Positions 56,995 through 64,000 of a stretch of 64,000 bases of DNA are shown here, piece after piece. This DNA is from Moniliella sp. 'wahieum'. Lineage: Eukaryota > Basidiomycota > Moniliellomycetes > Moniliellales > Moniliellaceae. The notes beneath the pieces are model-generated. The model was not told the DNA's origin, did no database searches, and saw nothing but the letters and a program-made list of their open reading frames with translations. The stretch is from assembly GCA_003971905.1 (NCBI GenBank), contig RSEE01000006.1, forward strand, positions 620,001 to 684,000. The letters run 5' to 3'. The position numbers and the translations under genes were made by a program. Within the stretch, counting starts at the first letter, position 1, and the number at the start of each line of letters is the position of its first letter.

Positions 56995-57974
56995 TTACCA
57001 CAATTGGTTCATCACAGCCAGCGAGTACTCGACACCAACAAAGTGGCCGCGTTGGCGGGGAAGGCACGTGCCATGGCAGGCCAAAAGCCGCGGAACAGGG
57101 CACTGACTCCATCCGCCGCAACAGTCTTGCGCACACAGTCGGCAAAGCCCGAATATGTCCCAGGAGGGCCCCCTGGATACGGGACTTGATCACATCCGGT
57201 GGAATGGCCAGCGACCACATGGCCATGCCTGCCATCCCACAGCGAGAATGACGTTGACCAAGCTCAACGACTCGCCCGGCTTGGCATCAGCTGGGGTAAG
57301 GCCCTTTTTGACAGCCTCGTAGGCACAGAAATAGGCGGCACTTCCGGGTCCATCACGCGCCAGTGTGGCACCCGCACCACGGAAAATGGACTTGACTCCG
57401 CCCTCGGCATAGAGCTTTTTCAGCACGTCACCCACCCCATTGTACTTGGGTCCATCGCCACCCTGGCCCTGCAGTTGAAGGAGCACTTGACCCGTTCAGC
57501 CGGGGCAGTGACCAGTGTTGTGGGCACAGCACTGAAGAATCCAGCAAAGGCAAGCTCGGGAGCGACAGTGCAGTGTCGGTCCGGTTGGGAGTAACAGCAT
57601 AGACAAGCTTCTTACCAATGTCGTAGGACCAAAAGGAAAGGGCAAAGATGGGGTGACACCAAGCAGAGGGGGCAACATGCCACGATACATGCTTTGCACG
57701 ACAAGAGTTAGTCAAACACAAAGGAATGACAAAAGAAAGAAAACGCACCCGCGAATGCCATCCGCCGCAATCGTCTTCTTGACCACGTCGAGACCGCCAG
57801 TGTAGGTGCCTGGGGGGGCCGTCTGGAGACGCGTCTTGGTCAAATCAAAAGGCTGGCCAACAAGCACGGCAGCCACGCCGCCAAACCCGCCCGAGATGAA
57901 GGACTGATCTGGTCCGTGTCGGTGCGCTGCTGCTCGTAGTTGACCGAGGCATCTTCAACGGAGGGGTCGGACAT
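56995..57974 (-). CDS. CRC1: Mitochondrial carnitine/acylcarnitine carrier
   Basis: Inner-membrane carrier of the SLC25 family. Three repeats, each with a P-x-D/E-x-x-K/R signature: PFDLTKTRLQ, PAERVK and PPDVIKSRIQ. MYRGMLPPLLGVTPIFALSFW, GVGDVLKKLYAEGGVKSIFRGAGATLARDGP (broken over two frames) and TVAADGVSALFRGFWPAMARAFPANAA match carnitine carriers best. Other carriers of the same subgroup cannot be excluded by eye. MSDPSVEDASVNYEQQ starts at 57974. The intron is 57692-57748 (GTGCGT, CTAAC, AAAG). Length is about 307 residues. Several lost bases (near 57880, 57590, 57470, 57250, 57170 and 57035) break the frame. Stop at 56995-56997 after NQLW. Confidence 0.92.
57692..57748 (-). other. Intron of the carnitine carrier gene
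   Basis: Donor GTGCGT, branch GACTAAC, acceptor AAAG, 57 bp. It joins DGIRG to MYRGM. Confidence 0.88.
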
Positions 57975-58781
57975 GGTGGCCGAGAGGAACGGAGGCTGAA
58001 GGAGAAGGGGAGATGGTAGGGGGAAGCGAAGCGGAGGAGGCTCTGATAAATGCGCCCAGCTATCGCCCTAGCTCAGCACTTGAAGCTTCACCTCACCAGC
58101 CAGGTCACTGATCACCCTTGGTCAATCATTGATCAGCGATCAGGGATCATCCCGGGGCAGAGGGCGTGAGTACGTGAGGACGTGAGGACGTGAGTGGGGC
58201 GGTGGGTGATCATCGATCAAGGAGCGTGGAAACCCCGCTCCCCCCGGCCCGAAGCTGGCCCGGTCCGCCCGCTCGGGCGGGGAGCAGCAGGGGCCCCGCT
58301 TGGCGGCCCCGGTTGGGCCGGCGGCCGCAGCATGTTGGCTGCATGTGGTTGCGCCGCCGGCAACGTTCATTGTTCGGGTGCCGCCCGGGCGCAAAACGCT
58401 GGCTGGCGGCCCGGATGGAAGAGGAGTTGCCCTCGCTATAGTCATCGTGTAACCATGTATGAACCCCCCAAAATGCCTCTGTTACTTCTCAGGACGCTCG
58501 AGACCCTCTCTAAGGGCTGGCCGCAACTCAATGTTCAGCAAGCCCAACACCTCTCAGTGTCTCAACGAACGTTCAGGATGACGTTCACAACGCTCGGTAC
58601 TGTTTTCCCACAGAAAAACAAGGTACAAGCACCAGGCACATATATCCGTCTACGACAGGAATCATTCTGTCATCAGACTTGATAGGGGTTTCTCTCATCG
58701 CTCTTTCCAGATGTGCTGCTTTTTTGTCAAAGAGCGAGCAAACTGGGCTGGCAATGCAGCCACAAGACCTCACCATCAACA
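57975..58781. other. Intergenic: upstream of the carrier gene
   Basis: Contains a GATCAGC array (58131-58151), an 8-bp-period GACGTGAG cluster near 58170-58195 and a very GC-rich block at 58230-58420. No gene recognised. Confidence 0.5.
58131..58151. repeat. GATCAGC heptamer array
   Basis: GATCAGC, GATCAGG, GATCATC in exact 7-bp phase. Confidence 0.85.
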
Positions 58782-59256
58782 ATGAATATCCGGGGTAAAT
58801 CCACACCCTGGGTCCACTGAGCTTACATAACCAGCCGAGAAGTGGAACGCTTGCGGTTGCGGGTCAACCTCTGTGTACCACTCTGCGCCACCCCCCGTTC
58901 ACAGCCATGCCTAACGTCTTTGACTAGTCCATCGGGCGCTTGTTACGGGTCTTGCCGGTGCGAGCGTTGGAGGTGTTGGTATGTTTGCTTTGGTATGCCG
59001 GATCATCCAAGCAACGGGCAGAGGTATGCTTGCCATGTTTGGGGTTTATGATGGGGTCACCGGCTACCCAGCTTCCGGGGCCCCATTTGCGTCAACTACT
59101 GACCATCTCGTTGTGTTTGGACAGACGCGCAAGATCCAAGTGCAAGAGGCGATCGATGCTGGGGATTATGTGGAGCCAGTGCCACCGCCTAAGCCCGAGG
59201 GATTAGCGGCACCACCGCGACCCCAAGACACGCCACTGAATGACACGGGCGCTTGA
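58782..59256 (+). CDS. Small single-pass membrane protein, unknown family
   Basis: A clean two-exon model with no frameshift: MNIR on a 13-base exon (58782-58794), intron 58795-58927 (GTAAAT, branch CCTAAC, GACTAG), then VHRALVTGLAGASVGGVGMF, VCRIIQATGRGMLAMFGVYD, TTDHLVVFGQTRKIQVQEAID and a Pro-rich tail PVPPPKPEGLAAPPRPQ, stopping at 59254-59256. 113 residues with one Gly/Ala-rich hydrophobic segment near residues 9-26. The Gly-rich helix with a short basic N-terminus could suit a mitochondrial inner-membrane protein, but that is inference. The acceptor TAG and the tiny first exon need transcript support. Confidence 0.5.
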
Positions 59257-60563
59257 TCTACCAGCTGGCCGAAGAGATGATCAAAGGAGTTTTTGAGCAA
59301 GACAAACCGCGCTCATAACCGATGCAAGAACTGCGCTGATTAATGATTGCTGCCCATGTATTCTTCCAACTCCCCTCCCATTTTCTTCCGCTCGACTGGC
59401 CATAGAACCATCCATACCCACTCACCCAATGGTGCCCTGGTGGGCTCAATGTTCACCTAAGCATGCTTCACAGCATGCATAAGGTCGAAGCGCTGGAGAG
59501 TTGTGCATTTCCTTCAAGATATGGGAGGCAATGCCAGACCAAAATGATGTTTCGATGCTCTCCTGTTTTTCGTGTACCTCAGCCAGACTCGATGGTACCT
59601 AGATTGTTTTGGTGTCCGTGTAGATGTCGTTGTTGACTGGATTTCCCCGCTACGGTCACCACTAATGATACGATTGCATCACCCTCGAGAGTCAACAGGA
59701 CTTCCGCGGTCTCAATACCGTATGTGTAGTGCCGGTAATGGTATAAAAGGTGTCGTATTGATATCTCAGGTGGGGCCGTACGCTGCTCGATTGGGGGGTA
59801 TGAGCTGGACAAAGACAATAGAAGTTGGAGCAGCGTGGGGGGACCGACGAGAGAATGTTGGGAGAAGGAGACTTGGCCAAGAGGAGACGGGAGGTGTCGA
59901 TCGACCCAAATGTTTTTTGCTAGAGACGCAACTAATGATACACACTTGTGACTTATTGTCAAGAGCACAGAAAGAAAGTCAAAAGGCGGCAGGCGGTACA
60001 ATGTATTGCTTATTGGCGGCAAAAGAGACATGAGAGAGAAGGACAGGTCCTTATGTATGGACACCAGAAATTGTTGTATTATAAAAGATGCACTATATGG
60101 CGAAGAAAGCGAGGGGATAATGAGCTACTGGCCAATAAGATGAAGCACGTTTAGGTGAGTATAGTATGCGATGATGCGGAGAGAGTGCGCCGTTTCACGC
60201 CTTCGTTTGGAATGTCTTCCCTTCCTGAGGACGGCCTTCTAGTCTCAGACTTGCTTGGCCCTGGACAAGGCTTGCTCTGGCGCTGGCTTCTTCTCCATCA
60301 GCTCTTGGTACTTGTAAGGACACCCAACTTTCGCACATTGCGGCAGCAACTCGCCGGAGCAACTCGTCTCTCGCCCATCTGGCTAAGGCTCAACTGAAAT
60401 CCAATGTTTCAAACCGACGTGCCGTATGGCTTGGATTTTGAAACATGCACACTTGAAAGGTGGGCGGGGAACGTGGACCGATGATCGGGTGATCGGTGTG
60501 CCATTGAATATTGACTGCTTGACCCCACAGCCAGGCCGAGCCCAGGGAATCGGCACAGCGCCT

Positions 60564-60584
60564 GTCACGTGTCACGTGTCGCAA
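60564..60584. repeat. GTCACGT heptamer array
   Basis: GTCACGT, GTCACGT, GTCGCAA in exact 7-bp phase. The units contain CACGTG E-box cores. Confidence 0.85.
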
Positions 60585-60683
60585 GGCTGCGACGGCGTGG
60601 GACCGGTGGGCTTCGGGGGGGCGGGGATGCAAAGCACAATGGGGCTTGGAGAGGCTGCCGATAGACAGCGAGTCGCTGGTGTC

Positions 60684-60704
60684 GAGTGCCGAGTGCCGAG
60701 CGAT
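60684..60704. repeat. GAGTGCC heptamer array
   Basis: GAGTGCC, GAGTGCC, GAGCGAT in exact 7-bp phase. Confidence 0.8.
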
Positions 60705-61114
60705 CCAGCCGATCGATGATTCGGCGCCTCGGTGATAGGGGATGTAGCGACTAGTGATGCATGATGTGTATGATGAGTGATGCCACCGCAAACGGATTTC
60801 TCAAACGCAGCTTCTGGCTCCTCTGAAGCGGCACTGCCCCTTCGGCGGCAGCGGAGTGCTGCGTGGGCCGGCAGGCAAGCAGCCAAGCATGTGGACGACC
60901 GGCCTCGCACGAGGCCAGTGCATGTCTCCAGGCACCACTGCGCATGGCCCTGGCTGGGCGGCGCCGTGCCCCCCGCCCCCCCCCATGATTGCATAATCGC
61001 TGGCTATGATTGTGATGGGAGTCATTCGAGTGCGTGCAGTCCCGCCACACTGCCCCCGTCCCGCGCAAGGGGTACGCCCACCAGCTGCACAGCGCCAGTG
61101 TGTTGGTGCACCGC

Positions 61115-61675
61115 ATGCCTGCTCTTCCTCCTTAAAAGCCGGCGTCCGCAGCCGTCGGTAGCGCCCCCCCCCACCCCCCCCCCCCTTCCGCTCCCCCTCC
61201 CCTGTCCTCCCAGCCCTCCCCCGCGCGCCCCTCGGCGACGACCGACCTGCTCGTCGCTTGCCGCCTGCCCCCCTAGCGTCCCCCCCCGCTCCCAATCCCG
61301 CTTCTGGCCCAGCACCGGTCTTCTAGTCCGTGGCCTCCATGGTTTTCTACGCCTAATTCGCTTGGTCATCCCGACCATCGGTTGTCTCCCCCACAAGATT
61401 CGCTTCAAACAACCACCCCCCGCGTCGCCTGGTTCTTCTCCAGTAGCGTCGCTCCCTTCCCCAAAACCCCCTAGCCACCAGGGAAAGCCTAGCTCGTCAT
61501 GGCTTACTCTCGTGTCATCCCATTTGGGCCTTCCGGGGCCCACGGGCTTGGGGCGCGCAGCAGCTCCGTCTGCAGCGCTGCCAGACTTTGCCCTGCTCTC
61601 CCCTACCGAGCGACTCGTCCTCGAAGCCTCGAGAGCCATTCTCCTTTCCCGCTCCCCAAGCCACCCGATCACTAG
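61115..61675 (+). promoter_or_regulatory. Upstream ORFs in the presumed leader of the bZIP gene
   Basis: Three ATG-initiated short frames precede the bZIP start and all end before it: 61115-61135 (six sense codons), 61339-61356 (five sense codons, M-V-F-Y-A) and 61499-61675 (58 sense codons). The last stops 146 nt before the main ATG. The arrangement resembles GCN4/cpc-1 leaders. The transcription start is unknown, so the first may lie in the promoter. Confidence 0.55.
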
Positions 61676-61821
61676 CCCCTCTGCTTCAGCGCAACCGCCG
61701 CCTCCCTCCCAATCTACTACCTCTAGTGCATCTGTTCCATCGGATTCGTCGGAGCACGCGAAGACGCACCCTTGTCTTCATCCCCTTGCACCACACAGTC
61801 TCCGCCCCTTCCCCCGCAAAC

Positions 61822-62664
61822 ATGTCTCATGATCTGCAACAGCTGATCGACTCGGTTATGCCGACGATCTCGAGCCCTACCCAACTCCCTGCCCTCCCCG
61901 CTTCCGCGGCGTCCGTCGGCAATGCCAGTCCCACTCGTGAGAGTGAGGATGGGTATGTGACGACGGCTGATCCGGAGGACCTTCTCCTTGGGCTGTCCGA
62001 CTTTTCTTTTGATCCCAGCCTCAAGTCGGCGGATGCTCAGGCGGCTCTCAACTTTATTGGTGTGCCACCTGCGTCCGTTTCGAATGATGATTTGTCCCCC
62101 ACGTCCTCTTTCCCTATCAATTTGACCCAATGGCGGCATCTACGGTTCCGTTTGCTCCGGCACTGCCCTTGCCGACGGATCCGGTTGCTCTCTGGGCTTC
62201 ACTCACCTCCACCCCTCCCAATGGGGGAGACGTCCAGCGCATGCAGCGGCTCGACTTCTCCTCCTTGTCCCACGCAAGCCGTGCGTGGGGAAAAGCGCAA
62301 GCGTCGTACTCGCGAGGCTTCTGAGCTTTTGCCAGTGGATGCGCCGGTGCAAAAGCGTACCTACATCGGCCCGAGCCAGACGTCTCGTCGGGATTACGGC
62401 GCTGCGCCGGAGACGACGGAGGCGGGTGAGGTGGCTGCCACCCCGTCAAACGCCGCGATGGAAGCTCTTTTGGAGAAGCGGCACAAGAACACCATCTCCG
62501 CTCGCCAGTCTCGGAAGAGGAAGGCGGAGGAGCTTACGCAGCTCAAGACTGAGAATGCTCAGCTGCGTGCAGGCAATGATGCCATGGCTGCTGAATTGGC
62601 CTGTGTCCGTGCTGAATTGGCTGCGTTCCAAGCTCGCTTTGCCATGATGTTCCCTGGCATGTGA
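61822..62664 (+). CDS. GCN4/CPC1-like bZIP transcription factor
   Basis: Predicted activator of amino-acid biosynthesis genes. The C-terminal bZIP is complete: basic region KRHKNTISARQSRKRK with the N-T-x-S-A-R-x-S-R core typical of Gcn4 (N-T-A-A-R-R-S-R), then leucine zipper heptads from ELTQLKTENAQLRAGND. The N-terminus MSHDLQQLIDSVMP starts after an AAAC context. Acidic and aromatic patches (PEDLLLGLSDFSFDPSL) could be the activation domain. The middle (62130-62290) is out of frame and reads better in another frame (AASTVPFAPALPLPTDPVALW), so one or two lost bases are likely. About 280 residues. It ends FAMMFPGM. No intron in the CDS. Confidence 0.9.
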   Translation: MSHDLQQLIDSVMPTISSPTQLPALPASAASVGNASPTRESEDGYVTTADPEDLLLGLSDFSFDPSLKSADAQAALNFIGVPPASVSNDDLSPTSSFPINLTQWRHLRFRLLRHCPCRRIRLLSGLHSPPPLPMGETSSACSGSTSPPCPTQAVRGEKRKRRTREASELLPVDAPVQKRTYIGPSQTSRRDYGAAPETTEAGEVAATPSNAAMEALLEKRHKNTISARQSRKRKAEELTQLKTENAQLRAGNDAMAAELACVRAELAAFQARFAMMFPGM

Positions 62665-63278
62665 TGTGGTTTTTTTCCCTGTTCTCTTTCTTTTCTTTGC
62701 TTTTCTTCTCTTTGCGTCTCGGCTGGCTCTCCGAAGCCTTTGTTCCCTTTTTTTCTTTAGATCAAACCCAAGAAAAATGCAGTGATTGACTCCTTGAGGT
62801 TTTTACGGCGCTGAAGTAGAAGGAAGGGAGAAGAGGGGCGGGAAGACTGAGGTGCAATAGATGAGAGATTATGCCTCGTCCGACGTACGCCGATGTTAGG
62901 GACGGCTGGGATGACGGAGCTCTGGCGTCTGATGTCGGGGGTTCCTCTATTGGTATGGCGATTGCTTGGGATGGGTATGGTTTGGTGTCACGCTGTACGG
63001 GGCTTGTCCGGGTCTTATTGGCTTGGGCCGCGCCCCCTCCACCGGAGCAAGCAAACGCCAGTGACGCTTGTGCTACAGCACCGGTACAATGCCCCCGGCT
63101 TTTCGCTCTCCTTGCGGTGGTGTCTCCGCTGCGCGACTAATATACTGCGGGTGTGTGCACGGACAACTCCCGTAGTGCCCCTCCCCTCCGCCTTCCCACC
63201 GCCACACAGCCTGCAACCGAGGGCTCCCTCCACCCTCACCTGCGCTTTTCGGCCACCATCTACTCACAGTCCCCGGAC
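62665..63278. other. Intergenic: 3' flank of the bZIP gene and upstream of the last gene
   Basis: T-rich 3' UTR-like sequence to about 62770, then unassigned. No gene recognised. Confidence 0.45.
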
Positions 63279-64000
63279 ATGGGCCAGTTCATCTCCCGCC
63301 CAACACGGCCCGCCCCCCCCTCGCCCCCCCTCACCGACCTGACCTTCGACTTTGGCCCCCAGTCTCGGCATCATCCTTGCCCCGCCCCTCGCGCCGTTAT
63401 TGTCACCCCACTCTCCGTCACGACGCTCGCCGCCTCCGCCGCCACCTCCCGGCGTATCTCGAACACCTGGACAGAGAAGAAGGGATGGACCATCTGTGCC
63501 ACCATCCACGCCTCAAATCGCACTCTTCCAACGCATCTCCAGCAGCCCTCTTCGCCATCCCATCCACATCTGACGTCTAGACGGCCCACGAGACCTCCCC
63601 CTGCGCCCCCCCAACACCCCAGAAGGGACCCTATTCTGGCCCTCTTGTACGAAGAAAACACCGCCTCGCCTCATCCCGGGTTCTACGCTGCCCTGCGGGA
63701 TGCTGTCCCCATCCACGCTGAGAAAGAGGGCGGGTTAGAGCACATTTACGCTGCCCCATTTGCCTCGGATTTTTGTCAAACCCTATACCTCCTCCAAATG
63801 CTCCACACATACTGTCAGGCTTGTGTGCTCCATACCTTCCTTGCGGCCGAGGAACAGATGCATAACGGGCAAGCACAAAGAGACGACCAAGTGTTTGCGG
63901 AGCAAGGCCAATTATTTGCCAGTCTTGCCCCTGCGCTTGACGATGCTCACGTGGGTTATGATGCCGGCACCCCTCCGGTGAAAACGTGGCCGGTAGAGAT
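63279..64000 (+). CDS. Unknown protein, 3' end outside the window
   Basis: Coding-like text that changes frame at least twice: MGQFISRPTRP and LTDLTFDFGP, then VIVTPLSVTTLAASAATSRR and ISNTWTEKKGWTI, and from about 63625 a long open frame with RRDPILALLYEENTASPHPG, GGLEHIYAAPFASDFCQTLY, LLQMLHTYCQACVLHTFL and DDQVFAEQGQLFASLAPALD, running to the edge. No domain recognised. The ATG at 63279 is a guess, since the preceding sequence is also open. The helical, Leu/Cys/His-containing stretch suggests a folded domain. Confidence 0.45.
   Translation, partial: MGQFISRPTRPAPPSPPLTDLTFDFGPQSRHHPCPAPRAVIVTPLSVTTLAASAATSRRISNTWTEKKGWTICATIHASNRTLPTHLQQPSSPSHPHLTSRRPTRPPPAPPQHPRRDPILALLYEENTASPHPGFYAALRDAVPIHAEKEGGLEHIYAAPFASDFCQTLYLLQMLHTYCQACVLHTFLAAEEQMHNGQAQRDDQVFAEQGQLFASLAPALDDAHVGYDAGTPPVKTWPVE

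Larger units (their letters stand above)
59257..61114. other. Intergenic with an AT-richer block
   Basis: From about 59560 to 60180 the GC content falls clearly below the rest of the window, with ATTATAAAAG and ACTATATGG stretches. No ORF with a domain is present. GTCACGT (60564-60584) and GAGTGCC (60684-60704) arrays follow. Confidence 0.5.

Noticed and set aside
1-64000. Transposons, retroelements, virus-like genes or terminal repeats
   Set aside because: No reverse transcriptase, integrase, transposase or capsid-like motif and no long terminal or inverted repeats seen in any frame.
1-64000. Overall enrichment of ACGCGT (MCB) sites
   Set aside because: With this base composition about 20 sites are expected by chance. 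Only local tandem clusters are noteworthy.

Overview
This window is nuclear DNA of a fungus. The evidence is spliceosomal introns of 56-172 bp with CTAAC or CTGAC branch points, a tRNA-Gly with an intron, and fungal families such as ATG11, APSES/ankyrin and DUF1769 proteins. High GC content, few introns per gene (one in the 3.2 kb KGD1) and sphingolipid delta-4 desaturase plus bHLH/bZIP regulators suggest a basidiomycete, perhaps Ustilaginomycotina. That placement is inference. No CRISPR array, prophage, transposon, retroelement or other virus-like element was recognised.

Layout. 1-2.6 kb: end of a DUF1765-like gene (+). 3.6-7.7 kb: divergent pair of a makorin-type RING/CCCH gene (-) and the ribosome-assembly GTPase NOG2 (+). 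8-14 kb: delta-4 desaturase, alcohol dehydrogenase and a cytidine-deaminase-fold gene, all (-). 14.7-18.8 kb: 2-oxoglutarate oxygenase and bHLH factor (+). 18.8-24.4 kb: gene-poor stretch with one hypothetical gene (-). 24.4-26.2 kb: MBF-type APSES/ankyrin factor (+). 26.6-27.9 kb: hypothetical gene (-). 29.3-30.4 kb: plasma-membrane syntaxin (+). 31.7 kb: tRNA-Gly(TCC). 32.5-38.1 kb: ATG11 (+). 38.9 kb: RPS24 (+). 40.4-44.7 kb: very long DUF1769 gene (-). 46.6-48.2 kb: divergent ribosomal genes uL22 (-) and uL23 (+). 51-54.3 kb: KGD1 (+). 55.4-58 kb: cis-prenyltransferase and carnitine carrier (-). 58.8 kb: small membrane-protein gene (+). 61.8 kb: GCN4-like bZIP (+) behind upstream ORFs. 63.3 kb to the edge: partial unknown gene.

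The genes are mostly housekeeping and do not form one pathway. Growth control recurs: ribosome assembly and ribosomal proteins (NOG2, eS24, uL22, uL23), a GCN4-like regulator, an MBF-like factor and an autophagy scaffold.

Two points matter for any reader. First, nearly every conserved gene is split by single-base frameshifts, and where the right frame can be read these are mostly one base lost from a short homopolymer. This is the mark of uncorrected long-read error, so CDS coordinates below are spans rather than clean ORFs. Second, the intergenic DNA holds about twenty short tandem arrays of unrelated sequence that nearly all repeat every 7 bp. This, with an unusual 5' splice-site consensus (GTRCGY, C at +4), is the most novel-looking signal here.
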